From: Alphaproteobacteria bacterium
GTDB taxonomy: Bacteria > Pseudomonadota > Alphaproteobacteria > CACIAM-22H2
Reading direction: 5' to 3'
Length of the DNA: 64,000 bases
Assembly: GCA_017308135.1 (NCBI GenBank)
Contig: JAFKFM010000006.1
Span: forward strand, 189,724 to 253,723
Of the stretch, positions 8,649 to 17,238 are shown piece after piece. The position numbers and the translations under genes were made by a program. The stretch's first letter is position 1. Each line of letters begins with the position of its first letter. Below the pieces are notes generated by a model. That model had not been told where the DNA came from and did not search any database. It saw nothing but the letters and a program-made list of their open reading frames with translations.

Positions 8649-9128
8649 GTGTTCGTGGCCGAACGGCCGGTATTTCACGAAAAACGGCTCGATGCGCTGC
8701 TCGCCTTCTGGGAGGCGCGCCGCAAAGGCGGATCCGTGCCCGATCGCGCCGATTTCGACCCGATCGAAATGCGGACCTGGCTTGGCCATCTGATGCTGGT
8801 CGATTGGGCCGAGGGGCGCTGGGTCTACCGGCTTTACGGCACGGCTTTCGTCGACGCGTTCCGGCGCGAGATGACCGGGAAGTCGATCGACGAACTGCCG
8901 GCCGAACAAGCCGCCTTATTGCGCGTCGAGTACGAAAAAGTGCGCGTCGAGGCGGCGCCCGCGTGGCGCACCTATTCCGCGCAATTCGCCCACGGCACGC
9001 TGGACGGCCGCCAGCAATGGCAGCTCGGCCAAACCTGGGAGCGGTTGATCCTGCCGCTGTCCGACGGCGGCAGCGACGTGACGCTGGTTATGGTCGCCGC
9101 CTATCAGATCGGCGGGCAGACCGCGTAG
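8649..9128 (+). CDS. Stand-alone PAS_5 (PAS-like) domain protein
   Basis: About 159 aa consisting of one PAS_5-type module: LLAFWEARRKGGSVPDRADFDP, then LGHLMLVDW, WVYRLYGTAFVDAFRREMTGKSIDELP and a C-terminal strand LILPLSDGGSDVTLVMVAAY. No output domain is attached, so a sensing or adaptor role is only an inference. The start is uncertain: ATG 8592, GTG 8649 and GTG 8655 are all in frame. 8649 follows a GGCAGACGGG stretch and gives the usual family N-terminus. It diverges from the lipid A operon. A second PAS_5 domain appears fused to a receiver at 21012-21884. Confidence 0.8.
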   Translation: MFVAERPVFHEKRLDALLAFWEARRKGGSVPDRADFDPIEMRTWLGHLMLVDWAEGRWVYRLYGTAFVDAFRREMTGKSIDELPAEQAALLRVEYEKVRVEAAPAWRTYSAQFAHGTLDGRQQWQLGQTWERLILPLSDGGSDVTLVMVAAYQIGGQTA

Positions 9129-9130
9129 AC

Positions 9131-9215
9131 CGTCATCCCGGCCGAGCGAAGCGAGAGCCGGGATCTAGTTCCCGGGTCGCAGCGGCGCATTCGCACCGCC
9201 TTGCCCGGGATGACG
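9131..9215. repeat. Palindromic intergenic repeat (GTCATCCCGG type)
   Basis: The element begins CGTCATCCCGGC and ends CCCGGGATGACG, so its ends are inverted repeats that can form a long stem; inner halves carry AGAGCCGGGATC and TTCCCGGGT. Dispersed repeats with these ends are common between convergent genes in alphaproteobacteria. This copy sits between the stops of the PAS_5 gene and the DUF3501 gene, where it could serve as a bidirectional transcription stop or mRNA stabiliser. No second copy was seen in the window. Confidence 0.75.
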
Positions 9216-9224
9216 AAATAAATG

Positions 9225-9821
9225 TTAGGCGAAATCGGCCGAAAGGGCGTTGCGCGTCGCTTCCGCCATCACGGCGATATGGCCGTAATTGACGTGGTCG
9301 ATGCCCAGCAGCACGCGCGTGCCCGGCTTGCGGAATTCCGCGATCTGCGCCGGCGTCAATTTGAAGCGGATGAAATGCACCGACGAGGTTTTGCCTTCGT
9401 CGGTCGTGCGCTCGACATCCGTTTCGCTGATCGCGTTGATCCGCGTGCCCGCGACTTCGAGATACATGTGGTCTTCGATATGGCCGAGACCCGACAGCAC
9501 GCGCGCGCGCCGAATGGGATCTTCGATTTCCAGCATCACCGTCGCGACCAATTCGTCGCCCTGCGGGATCAGCGGATTATAGGCGGCGAGCTCGTCGGCG
9601 ATCTGGCCTTCGCCGCCTTTTTCGATGAACAGCATCTCGTGAACCTGATGCCACATCGTCTGGTAATTCTCGAAATAGAAGGTCGCCACCGGACCGACTT
9701 CGACGCGGCGGTTCTTCTTCACCGCGACCATGTCGACGCGCAGCGCCTTGCGCTCGCGGCCATAGTCGGCCATCGGAATGATATCGGCGCGGGTGATTTC
9801 ACGCTTCATGGCGGCGATCAT
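9225..9821 (-). CDS. DUF3501 family protein
   Basis: A 198-aa protein of the DUF3501 family, recognised by KREITRADIIPMADYGRERKALR, the ETMWHQVHEM-like segment (YFENYQTMWHQVHEMLFIE) and the HFIRFKLTP...LLGIDHVNYGH tail. Function is unknown. The start at 9821 is supported by a strong AGGAGAA about 6 nt upstream; an internal ATG at 9809 is possible. It lies 11 nt downstream of the Fe-S protein gene in the rubrerythrin operon. That association recurs in proteobacteria, so a role in peroxide or iron handling is plausible but not shown. Confidence 0.88.
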   Translation of the reverse strand: MIAAMKREITRADIIPMADYGRERKALRVDMVAVKKNRRVEVGPVATFYFENYQTMWHQVHEMLFIEKGGEGQIADELAAYNPLIPQGDELVATVMLEIEDPIRRARVLSGLGHIEDHMYLEVAGTRINAISETDVERTTDEGKTSSVHFIRFKLTPAQIAEFRKPGTRVLLGIDHVNYGHIAVMAEATRNALSADFA

Positions 9822-9832
9822 CGGGATTCTCC

Positions 9833-11182
9833 TCAAGCGAGGCCGTAGGCCTTGGCGAACAGCTCGATCGGATGCAGCGGCGGTTCCATATTCGCGGGCC
9901 GGTCTTCCGCCGGCAGGCGTTCCACGCCTTGCGCGATATGTTCGCCCGCCAGCGGGCATTCCGACGCGAGATAGGTTTTCGCGTTCTTGGCGACAGTCTT
10001 GGCGACCGGCTTGCCGACCTTCAACGCGAGTTCGAAATTGCGCTTCATCACGCCCCACGAGCCGCCGTGGCCCGAGCACCGCTCGATCACGGCGACCGAA
10101 ATCTCGGGCACCAAGCGCAGCATTTCGGCCGCTTTCGGACCCATATTCTGCGCGCGCGCGTGGCAGGCGAAGTGCATCGACACGCCGCCGTCGAGTTTTT
10201 CGAGACCCGGCGCCAAGCCTTCGCGCTTGGCGATATCGACCACGTATTCCGACGCGTCGTAGGTCGCTTGCGCGAGCTTCTTGACCAGCGGATCGTCCGG
10301 CACGATCAACGGCCATTCGAATTTCAGCATCAGCGCGCAGGACGGGATCAGCGCCACGATGTCGTAGCCTTCGTCGATCAGCGGCGACATTTCCGCGGCG
10401 ACCTGCTTGGCGGTCGCGGCGACCTTCTCGATCTCGCCGTGTTCGAGCTGCGGCATGCCGCAGCATTTCGGATAGACGACTTTGCTGTCGATCCCGTTCT
10501 TGGCCAGGATCGCGCGCATCGCCATGCCGATATTCGGATTGTTGTAGTTGACGAAGCAGGTCGCGTAGAGCGCGGCCTTGCGTTTGCCGTGGGCCGGGGC
10601 GGCCGTGTTGATCTCGATCGCTTCGCGCTTGGCGCGCACGGCGAACGTGGCGCCGTGGAATTTCGGCAACGCGGCTTCGGGATGCACGTCCGCGACCTTG
10701 TCGAGCAGGCCGCGCGTGAACTTGTTCGACGTGTCCGACGCCCAATTCGCGATCCCCGGCGCGATCGAAGCGAGCTTGCCGTTGCGATCGGTCTTGGTGA
10801 GCTGCGCTTCGGCGAAGGGAACGCCCTTCTTCTTCGCCTCGATCGCGCGCGCACGGACCATCAGATGGGGGAAATCCAAGTTCCATTCGTGCGGCGGCAC
10901 GTAGGGGCACTTGGTCATGAAGCAAAGGTCGCAGAGCGTGCAGGAATCGACCACGCCCTTGAATTCGCTCGACGGCACTTCCTCGAGCGTTTCGCCCTTC
11001 GTGTTGTCGATCAGATCGAACAGACGCGGGAAGGAATCGCACAGATTGAAGCAGCGCCGGCAGCCGTGACAGATGTCGAAGACGCGGCGCAATTCGGCGT
11101 CGAGCTTGGCTTCGTCCCAAAAATCCGGGTTCTGCCAATCGATCGGATGCCGGGTCGGTGCGTCGAGACTGCCTTCGCGCAT
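9833..11182 (-). CDS. Heterodisulfide reductase-type Fe-S oxidoreductase of the rubrerythrin operon
   Basis: A 449-aa cytosolic iron-sulfur protein. Two N-terminal [4Fe-4S]-type cysteine sets are visible: C38-C41-C44-C48 ([11 protein letters not shown]) and C81-C84-C87-C92 ([13 protein letters not shown]). The last spacing is four residues rather than the usual three. The C-terminal half has CCG-type motifs: [12 protein letters not shown] near residue 240 and [10 protein letters not shown] plus ERCSGHGG near 345-370. These resemble the HdrB/GlpC cysteine-rich domain. It probably passes electrons between a quinone or soluble donor and the rubrerythrin encoded upstream. The donor is not evident. 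Confidence 0.88.
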   Translation of the reverse strand: MREGSLDAPTRHPIDWQNPDFWDEAKLDAELRRVFDICHGCRRCFNLCDSFPRLFDLIDNTKGETLEEVPSSEFKGVVDSCTLCDLCFMTKCPYVPPHEWNLDFPHLMVRARAIEAKKKGVPFAEAQLTKTDRNGKLASIAPGIANWASDTSNKFTRGLLDKVADVHPEAALPKFHGATFAVRAKREAIEINTAAPAHGKRKAALYATCFVNYNNPNIGMAMRAILAKNGIDSKVVYPKCCGMPQLEHGEIEKVAATAKQVAAEMSPLIDEGYDIVALIPSCALMLKFEWPLIVPDDPLVKKLAQATYDASEYVVDIAKREGLAPGLEKLDGGVSMHFACHARAQNMGPKAAEMLRLVPEISVAVIERCSGHGGSWGVMKRNFELALKVGKPVAKTVAKNAKTYLASECPLAGEHIAQGVERLPAEDRPANMEPPLHPIELFAKAYGLA

Positions 11183-11229
11183 CGGTACGTTTCCCTATTC
11201 CGCGATCATCGAGAGAAGACGGAGCGGTC

Positions 11230-11256
11230 GGCGGGCCCTTTCGAGCGGGGCCCGCC
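11230..11256 (-). terminator. Stable hairpin between rubrerythrin and the Fe-S gene
   Basis: GGCGGGCCC (11230-11238) and GGGCCCGCC (11248-11256) form a perfect 9-bp GC stem with a 9-nt loop. On the minus strand no U-run follows, so it is not a classical intrinsic terminator. It could be a partial terminator or an RNase barrier giving more rubrerythrin mRNA than downstream message. Confidence 0.45.
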
Positions 11257-11287
11257 GCCGTTCCGGGGGGTATTTAGTGCGCCGGGA

Positions 11288-11710
11288 TTACTTGCCCAGC
11301 GAGTCGAGCGTCTTCTGGAACTTGCCGGCGTGCGACTTCTCGGCCTTCGCCAGCGTTTCGAACCAGTCGGCGATCTCGTCGAAGCCTTCTTCGCGCGCCG
11401 AACGCGCCATGCCCGGGTACATATCGGTGTACTCGTGCGTTTCGCCGGCGATCGACGCCTTGAGGTTCAGATCGGTCGAGCCGATCGGCTGGCCCGTCGC
11501 CGGGTCGCCCGTCTCTTCCAGATATTCGAGATGGCCGTGCGCGTGGCCCGTTTCGCCTTCCGCCGTCGAGCGGAACACGGCCGCGACGTCGTTGAAGCCT
11601 TCGACGTCCGCCTTTTGGGCGAAGTACAGATAGCGGCGGTTCGCCTGGCTTTCGCCCGCGAACGCATCCTTCAGATTCTGCTCGGTCTTGGTTCCCTTGA
11701 GCTTGGGCAT
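11288..11710 (-). CDS. Rubrerythrin without rubredoxin domain
   Basis: A 140-aa ferritin-like di-iron protein that should reduce hydrogen peroxide in the cytosol. The di-iron ligands are visible as E20 ([12 protein letters not shown]), E53 and H56 (EGETGHAH), E90 and E93 (AGETHE), and E124 and H127 (AEKSH). The C-terminal rubredoxin domain of classical rubrerythrin is missing and the protein contains no cysteine. Electrons must therefore come from a separate protein; the Fe-S oxidoreductase encoded next is the natural candidate. The gene has a good promoter and an Irr-box-like palindrome upstream, and irr is the next gene. Confidence 0.94.
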   Translation of the reverse strand: MPKLKGTKTEQNLKDAFAGESQANRRYLYFAQKADVEGFNDVAAVFRSTAEGETGHAHGHLEYLEETGDPATGQPIGSTDLNLKASIAGETHEYTDMYPGMARSAREEGFDEIADWFETLAKAEKSHAGKFQKTLDSLGK

Positions 11711-11778
11711 GGAACACTCCCTGGAATTGGCGCGCCGGAACAGCGGCGCAAGGCAGCCGGCGGAATGCCGGGCGCGCA

Positions 11779-11807
11779 GATATTGAGCCGTGGGAGCGTT
11801 AAGTCAA
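11779..11807 (-). promoter_or_regulatory. Sigma-70-type promoter of the rubrerythrin operon
   Basis: Read on the minus strand, TTGACT (11802-11807) is separated by exactly 17 nt from AATATC (11779-11784). Transcription would start near 11772, about 60 nt upstream of the rubrerythrin ATG. The Irr-like palindrome lies just upstream of the -35 element. Confidence 0.55.
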
Positions 11808-11811
11808 TAGT

Positions 11812-11828
11812 TTTGGAACGGTTCCAAT
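11812..11828. promoter_or_regulatory. Irr-box (ICE)-like palindrome upstream of rubrerythrin
   Basis: TTGGAAC-G-GTTCCAA (11813-11827) is a perfect palindrome. Over 17 positions it differs at one base from the Irr/ICE consensus as I recall it (TTTRGAAYNRTTCYAAA). It lies between the irr gene and the rubrerythrin promoter, about 5 nt upstream of the -35 hexamer. That position fits activation as well as, or better than, simple repression. Confidence 0.6.
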
Positions 11829-11887
11829 TTAGATGAGAACCGTTTGCAACTCTTGTGTAAAAAGACCCTATATCTGACCCAAAAGGG

Positions 11888-12304
11888 TCAGGAATCGGTC
11901 AAGCGGACGACCACGTCGACCGATGCCACACGCTTGCCCGGCGGCGGGGCCGGCAAGGCGGCCACCGAGATTTGATCGGCGGGAATGTCGATCAACATCC
12001 CGGCCGATTCGTCGAAGAAATGATGATGCGGGCCGAGATTGGTGTCGAAATAGGACCGCCCCGGCTCGACCACCACTTCGCGCAGCAAACCGGCCTGCGT
12101 GAACTGGTTGAGCGTGTTGTAGATCGTGGCGAGCGCCACGTTCAGCCCCGCCGCCCGCGCCTCGGCCGACAATTGTTCGGCGGTCAGATGGCGGTGCCCG
12201 CCCTCGCCCAGCACGCGCAGCAATTGCAGGCGCTGGCGGGTCGGGCGCAAACCCGCCGCCTTCAAACGGTCCACCAGGGGGGCAAAGGGACGCATCGAGG
12301 TCAT
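11888..12304 (-). CDS. irr: Irr-type Fur-family iron response regulator
   Basis: A 138-aa Fur-superfamily repressor of the alphaproteobacterial Irr branch. The N-terminal winged helix has LRPTRQRLQLLRVL and ATIYNTLNQFTQAGLLREV. The dimerisation half carries YFDTNLGPHHHFFDE, with the histidine triplet H93-H95 implicated in haem binding and degradation of Irr. The CxxC zinc sites of Fur/PerR are absent, and there is no cysteine. Irr links haem and iron status to transcription in Rhizobiales and Rhodobacterales. It lies upstream of rubrerythrin on the same strand, 177 nt apart, with an Irr-box-like site between. Start 12295 (second Met) is an alternative. Confidence 0.9.
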   Translation of the reverse strand: MTSMRPFAPLVDRLKAAGLRPTRQRLQLLRVLGEGGHRHLTAEQLSAEARAAGLNVALATIYNTLNQFTQAGLLREVVVEPGRSYFDTNLGPHHHFFDESAGMLIDIPADQISVAALPAPPPGKRVASVDVVVRLTDS

Positions 12305-12366
12305 GGAAGACAGATAGCCGAATTCGGCCGAGATTTAAAGACCTAGGCGGCAAGCCTGGAATATCT

Positions 12367-13167
12367 CTAGTCTTCCGCCGAGACCAAGCCCGACATCCGG
12401 CGCAATTCGGCCAGCACCGCTTCCCAATGCGCGATCGCGGGCTTGGCGTTGCGGCTGCGCGCGATATCGAGATTGTGATTCGCAAACGGCCGCGCGCGGG
12501 CACCCATCCGCGTTTCGATCAATTGCGCGGCTTCGGCGGGCGGCAGCCAGCGCGCATCGTATTCGAACGCGTCGAACATCGGCGCATGCGGGCGGATCGG
12601 CGCCCCGCGCGCGCGCAAGTTAAGCACCAGATATTCGAAGGGCACGGGCAGATGCATCGCCTCGGTCGCGTGCAGCACGACGCCGCCGCGCAACTCCTCC
12701 GCCTTCGCCCAGTCGAACAGACCGGCCTTGCGCTTGGCGGGAACAAGCCGCGCGACGATATAAGCAGCACTGGGCGCGACCCAGAGCCCGCCGGGCGGGC
12801 GTTCGATCACGTCGAGGCTTTCGATATCCGACCAGCGCAGTGGCTCGCGACCGGTCGTCGTGTCGTAGAAGCCGATACGATCGAAATACAGTTCGCGCGG
12901 GCCGATGCGCTTGCGCCAAATGCCGGTCAGCGCCCAGGCGATGATCGCGGCGGGCGGCAGCGCCGCCAGAAATCCGACGGGCCCGGCCGATGCCGTGGCG
13001 ACCGCGATCGTCGACAGCGTCGTGCCGCCGATGACGGCGAGCCACGACAGCGACCAGATCATGCCGCGCGCCCCGATCCGGATGCGCACCCAATCGTCGG
13101 GCTGGCCGAACTCGACGGCCTGCACCGGCATTGGGGTTTGCGTTCGGGTGTCGATGCGCTCGGTCAT
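12367..13167 (-). CDS. Uncharacterised inner-membrane protein with two transmembrane segments
   Basis: A 266-aa protein of unknown function. Two hydrophobic segments (about residues 36-55, LSWLAVIGGTTLSTIAVATA, and 62-82) form a short hairpin anchor. A soluble region follows with ELYFDRIGFYDTTTGREPLRWSDIESLDVIERP, which has the look of a bacterial PH-like strand pattern but is not a confident match. The rest (EYLVLNLRARGAP, WLPPAEAAQLIETR) is cytosolic. It ends 62 nt upstream of irr and starts 7 nt downstream of the GST gene, so it may share that transcript. Confidence 0.72.
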   Translation of the reverse strand: MTERIDTRTQTPMPVQAVEFGQPDDWVRIRIGARGMIWSLSWLAVIGGTTLSTIAVATASAGPVGFLAALPPAAIIAWALTGIWRKRIGPRELYFDRIGFYDTTTGREPLRWSDIESLDVIERPPGGLWVAPSAAYIVARLVPAKRKAGLFDWAKAEELRGGVVLHATEAMHLPVPFEYLVLNLRARGAPIRPHAPMFDAFEYDARWLPPAEAAQLIETRMGARARPFANHNLDIARSRNAKPAIAHWEAVLAELRRMSGLVSAED

Positions 13168-13174
13168 CCAGCTC

Positions 13175-13843
13175 TCAATCGATGGCGGTCTCGTATTTCT
13201 CCAGAACCCATTTCTCAGCCGCCGCGGCGGCGAGCCATTCCTTCATATAGGGATGATTCCACACCGCATCGACATAGGCAGCCGAATCTTTCGTCAATTC
13301 CGGCGCCCAGGTGACGAACCTTGCCACGACCGGCGCGTACATCGCGTCCGCCATGCCGAATTGCGCGCCGAACAGATAGGGCCCGCCGGCCCCGAATTTC
13401 CGGCGCGTTTCGGCCCAAAGCCCTTGAATCCGCGCGATATCGTTGAGGGCCCCCGGCGTGCGGCCCTTGCCCGGGAAACGCGCGCGGACATTCATCCACA
13501 TCGCCTTGCGCAATTCCACGAAGCCCGCATGCATTTCGGCAGCGATCGAGCGCGCCTGGGCGCGCGCGGCGTTGTCCTGCGGCCAGAACTTCGCCGGTGC
13601 CGCATCGGCCAAGTAATCGCCGATGGCCAGCGATTCCCACACGCTCGCCCCATCGATCAGCAGGCAGGGCACTTTGCCGGTCGGCGAGCGCGCCGCGATC
13701 CAGGTTTTCCAATCCGGGGCGCCCATGTCGTAGATCTCCTCGCGGAACTCGAGGCCCGCGATCTTGCACGCGAGCCAGCCGCGCAGCGACCACGACGAAT
13801 AGGCCTTGTTGCCGAGATAGAGCGTCGCTTGGGTCATGGGCAT
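13175..13843 (-). CDS. Glutathione S-transferase family protein
   Basis: A 222-aa cytosolic GST. The thioredoxin-fold N-terminus reads TLYLGNKAYSSWSLRGWLACKIAG, with the catalytic Ser in the SSWS turn, followed by SPTGKVPCL and WESLAIGDYLAD (the cis-Pro and glutathione-contact blocks). The all-helical C-terminal domain ends with WVLEKYE. The ATG at 13843 sits 3-4 nt after AGGGG, while the ATG at 13837 is about 10 nt away; either is possible. The substrate is not predictable. It diverges from the M17 aminopeptidase gene. Confidence 0.9.
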   Translation of the reverse strand: MPMTQATLYLGNKAYSSWSLRGWLACKIAGLEFREEIYDMGAPDWKTWIAARSPTGKVPCLLIDGASVWESLAIGDYLADAAPAKFWPQDNAARAQARSIAAEMHAGFVELRKAMWMNVRARFPGKGRTPGALNDIARIQGLWAETRRKFGAGGPYLFGAQFGMADAMYAPVVARFVTWAPELTKDSAAYVDAVWNHPYMKEWLAAAAAEKWVLEKYETAID

Positions 13844-13932
13844 TTTCCCCTGGGTTGTTCGCACCCAAGTTCTTTCCAGAGCGGCGCCGTTGGGGCAAGG
13901 TCCGAGTTGTCGCCGTACAAATCGGAGTCGTC

Positions 13933-15348
13933 ATGCCCGCCCGCCTGTCCCTTCGCACGAAGCCCGTTGCCGCGACCGTCAAGCTGACGGCGCTGACCAA
14001 AACCGCGTTGCCCGCCTGGCTCAAAAAAGCCAAAGCGGCGCAAAAGCGCTACGCGGAATCGGTCGGGTTCAAGGCGGCGACGGGCGAAATCCTGGCGCTG
14101 CCCGCCAGCGACGGCAAGATCGAGCGCGTGCTGGTCGGCGTGCCCGAGCGCGAAACGCCCGACGGGTCGGGCCATAAATTCTGGAGCTGGGGCGCCCTGC
14201 CCCTGAAGCTGCCCGCCGGTTCCTATCGCCTCGACCCCGAGCCCACGGACGCCGGCGAAGCCACCGAAATCGCGTTGGCCTGGGCGCTCGGCAGCTACGC
14301 GTTCGACCGCTACAAGAAGGCGGCCAAGGCGCCGGCCGAGCTCGTCTGGCCCGCCAAGGCCGACCGCAAGCGCGTGCAAGCGATCGTCGCGGCCGACGGT
14401 CTCGCGCGCGACCTCATCAACACGCCCGCCGAAGATATGGGCCCCGACGCGCTGGCCGCAGCGGCGATCGACACCGCGCACGAACTCGATTTCGCGTCGT
14501 CGGACGTGATCGTCGGCGACAAGCTGCTGAAGGAAGGCTTCCCGCTTGTCCATGCCGTGGGGCGTGCGGCCGAGAAAGCGCCGCGCCTGATCGACATGCG
14601 CTGGGGCGATCCCAAACATCCGCGCATCGCGGTGATCGGCAAGGGCGTGTGCTTCGACACCGGCGGGCTCGACATCAAGCCCGACACCGGCATGAAAATG
14701 ATGAAGAAGGATATGGGCGGGGCGGCGCATGCGCTGGCGCTGGCGCGCCTCATCGTCGAAGCGAAACTGCCGGTGCGCTTGCGCGTGCTGATCCCGGCGG
14801 TCGAGAACTCGGTTTCCGGAAATTCGATCCGCCCGCTCGACATCGTCAAATCGCGCAAAGGCATCACGGTCGAGATCGGCAATACGGATGCCGAGGGCCG
14901 CTTGATCCTGGCCGACGCGATGGCGGCGGCGGGCGAGGACGAACCCGAATTGATGATCGACTTCGCCACGCTGACCGGGGCGGCGCGCGTGGCGCTGGGC
15001 CCCGATTTGCCCGCGTTCTTCGCCAACGACGACGATCTGGCGCGCACGTTCCTCCAATCGGGGATCGCGGCGCATGATCCGTTCTGGCTGATGCCGCTGT
15101 GGCAAGGCTATCGCGCGCGCATGGAAAGCAAGATCGCGGACACGTCGAACATCTCCGACGGGCCGTTCGCGGGGGCGGTCACGGCCGCGTTGTTCTTGCA
15201 GAATTTCGTACCGGCAAAATGCCGCTGGGCGCATTTCGACGTGTTCGCCTGGAACCCCTGGACGCGCGCGGGCCGCGCCGAAGGGGCGCATCTGCAAACC
15301 GTGCGCGGCGTGTTCGCGGCACTCGAAAAGCTCTATCCCAAAGCCTGA
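13933..15348 (+). CDS. M17-family leucyl aminopeptidase
   Basis: A 471-aa cytosolic metallo-aminopeptidase that removes N-terminal residues from peptides. The catalytic C-terminal domain is well conserved: GKGVCFDTGGLDIKP (metal-binding and catalytic Lys region), KKDMGGAAHAL, and the signature NTDAEGRLILADA starting at residue 317. The N-terminal domain is shorter than in E. coli PepA and resembles PepB-type members. The ATG at 13933 was chosen as the first in-frame Met after the divergent GST promoter region. A long hairpin follows the stop. Confidence 0.94.
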   Translation: MPARLSLRTKPVAATVKLTALTKTALPAWLKKAKAAQKRYAESVGFKAATGEILALPASDGKIERVLVGVPERETPDGSGHKFWSWGALPLKLPAGSYRLDPEPTDAGEATEIALAWALGSYAFDRYKKAAKAPAELVWPAKADRKRVQAIVAADGLARDLINTPAEDMGPDALAAAAIDTAHELDFASSDVIVGDKLLKEGFPLVHAVGRAAEKAPRLIDMRWGDPKHPRIAVIGKGVCFDTGGLDIKPDTGMKMMKKDMGGAAHALALARLIVEAKLPVRLRVLIPAVENSVSGNSIRPLDIVKSRKGITVEIGNTDAEGRLILADAMAAAGEDEPELMIDFATLTGAARVALGPDLPAFFANDDDLARTFLQSGIAAHDPFWLMPLWQGYRARMESKIADTSNISDGPFAGAVTAALFLQNFVPAKCRWAHFDVFAWNPWTRAGRAEGAHLQTVRGVFAALEKLYPKA

Positions 15349-15355
15349 AACGAAA

Positions 15356-15383
15356 ACGGGCGGCACCGCGAGGTGCCGCCCGT
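15356..15383 (-). terminator. Rho-independent terminator shared by convergent pepB-like gene and rpsA
   Basis: A perfect 12-bp stem (15356-15367 with 15372-15383) closes on a GCGA tetraloop. On the minus strand it is followed by TTTTCG-type uridines, as expected for an rpsA terminator. It is also positioned 7 nt after the stop of the + strand aminopeptidase gene, so it can act on both. Confidence 0.85.
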
Positions 15384-15411
15384 CGTCGTTAGAGCGTCGA
15401 AGAGAGGGCGA

Positions 15412-17142
15412 TTACTCGCCTTCCTTCTCCTGCTTGCGCTTGAGAGCGGCACCCAGGATATCGCCGAGCGAAGCGCCGGAATCCGACGAGCCGAACTGAG
15501 CCATCGCTTCCTTGTCTTCCTCGATCTCGCGCGCCTTGATCGACAGCTGGATCTTGCGGCTGGTGCGATCCAGCGTGGTGATCTTCGCGTCGACCTTCTC
15601 GCCGATGGCGTAGCGGTCCGGGCGCTGTTCGGCGCGGTCGCGGCTCAGATCCGACTTGCGGATGAAGCCGGTGACGCCGTCGGCCAGCGTGAGTTCCACG
15701 CCGTTGTCCTGCACGGCCGAGACCGTGCCGGTGACCACGTCGCCCTTCTTGAAGCCCGAGATCGCGGACTCGAACGGGTCGTTGGTGAGCTGCTTGATGC
15801 CGAGCGAGATGCGTTCCTTCTCGACGTCGGTATCCAGCACCTTGACCTTGACCTTGTCGCCCTTCTTGTAGGCCTTGATCGCTTCTTCGCCGGCCTTCTC
15901 CCAGTCGATGTCCGAGAGATGGACCATGCCGTCGATATCGCCGGGCAGACCCACGAACAGGCCGAACTCGGTGATGTTCTTGACTTCGCCTTCCAGCTCC
16001 GTGCCCGGCGTGAAGCGGTCCTTGAAGACCTCCCACGGATTGTCGAGGCACTGCTTGAGACCCAGCGAGATGCGGCGCTTGGACGCGTCGACGTCGAGCA
16101 CCATCACTTCGACTTCCTGCGAGGTCGAAACGATCTTGCCCGGATGGACGTTCTTCTTCGTCCAGCTCATTTCCGAGACGTGGACGAGGCCTTCGATGCC
16201 CGGCTCCAGCTCCACGAAGGCGCCGTAGTCGGTGATGTTGGTCACGCGGCCCTTGAACTTGGCGTTCGCGGGATACTTGGCGGCCACACCTTCCCACGGA
16301 TCGGCTTCAAGCTGCTTCATGCCCAGCGAGATGCGCTGGGTTTCGGCGTTGAAGCGGACGACCTGCACCTTGACGTGCTGGCCGATCGTGAGCGCTTCCG
16401 ACGGATGGTTGATGCGCTTCCAGGCGATGTCGGTGACGTGCAGCAAGCCGTCGACGCCGCCCAAATCCACGAACGCGCCGTAATCGGTGATGTTCTTGAC
16501 CACGCCTTCGAGGATCTGACCTTCCTTGAGCGAAGCGACCAGTTCCGAACGCTGCTCGGCGCGCGTCTCTTCGAGAACCGCACGGCGCGAGACGACGATG
16601 TTGCCGCGGCTGCGGTCCATCTTCAGGATCTGGAAGGGCTGCGGCGTGCCCATCAGCGGGGTGATGTCGCGCACGGGGCGGATATCGACCTGGCTGCCGG
16701 GCAGGAACGCGACCGCACCGCCGAGATCGACCGTGAAGCCGCCCTTGACGCGGCCGAAGATCACGCCGTTGACGCGGGCGTTTTCCTTGAACTGCTTGTC
16801 GAGCGCACCCCACGCTTCTTCGCGACGCGCCTTGTCGCGCGACAGCGAGGCTTCGCCGTTGCGGTCTTCCATACGCTCGACGAACACGTCGACCGTGTCG
16901 CCGGCCTTGATTTCGGCGGGCTGACCCGCGGCGCCGAATTCCTTCAGCGCGACGCGGCCTTCGGCCTTAAGGCCCACATCGACGATCGCGAAATCGCCTT
17001 CGACCGACACGACGCGGCCCTTGACGACGCGGCCTTCGAACGAATTGCCCGAGCCGAGCGACTCTTCGAGCAGAGCCGAGAAATCTTCCGCACCCGACGG
17101 CACGGACGTGCGCGTGCGGGCGAGACTGGACGCTTTAGCCAT
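15412..17142 (-). CDS. rpsA: 30S ribosomal protein S1
   Basis: A 576-aa S1 with six S1/OB-fold RNA-binding repeats, which melts and delivers mRNA to the 30S subunit. Repeats are easy to see, for example VKNITDYGAFVDLGGVDGLLH, VTNITDYGAFVELEPGIEGLVH and VKNITEFGLFVGLPGDIDGMVH, each ending in an HxSD/E-like segment. The N-terminal two repeats (residues about 35-185) are the divergent ribosome-docking pair. The ATG at 17142 (MAKASS) is preferred to an upstream in-frame TTG at 17166. It lies 96 nt downstream of cmk in the conserved aroA-cmk-rpsA order. Confidence 0.98.
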   Translation of the reverse strand: MAKASSLARTRTSVPSGAEDFSALLEESLGSGNSFEGRVVKGRVVSVEGDFAIVDVGLKAEGRVALKEFGAAGQPAEIKAGDTVDVFVERMEDRNGEASLSRDKARREEAWGALDKQFKENARVNGVIFGRVKGGFTVDLGGAVAFLPGSQVDIRPVRDITPLMGTPQPFQILKMDRSRGNIVVSRRAVLEETRAEQRSELVASLKEGQILEGVVKNITDYGAFVDLGGVDGLLHVTDIAWKRINHPSEALTIGQHVKVQVVRFNAETQRISLGMKQLEADPWEGVAAKYPANAKFKGRVTNITDYGAFVELEPGIEGLVHVSEMSWTKKNVHPGKIVSTSQEVEVMVLDVDASKRRISLGLKQCLDNPWEVFKDRFTPGTELEGEVKNITEFGLFVGLPGDIDGMVHLSDIDWEKAGEEAIKAYKKGDKVKVKVLDTDVEKERISLGIKQLTNDPFESAISGFKKGDVVTGTVSAVQDNGVELTLADGVTGFIRKSDLSRDRAEQRPDRYAIGEKVDAKITTLDRTSRKIQLSIKAREIEEDKEAMAQFGSSDSGASLGDILGAALKRKQEKEGE

Positions 17143-17238
17143 TTTTGAAAAAGCCTCTCGTTTCAAACGCCGGTCGTCCGTAAGGCCCTGTGCCTTCCGC
17201 CGACGCCGGGGTTCGAGTTGCGCCGACGGACCATCCGT

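Noticed and set aside
9822-11138. Apparent 637-aa fusion of the Fe-S region with DUF3501
   Set aside because: The upstream part is an out-of-frame translation of the Fe-S gene; both real genes have their own starts and Shine-Dalgarno sites.
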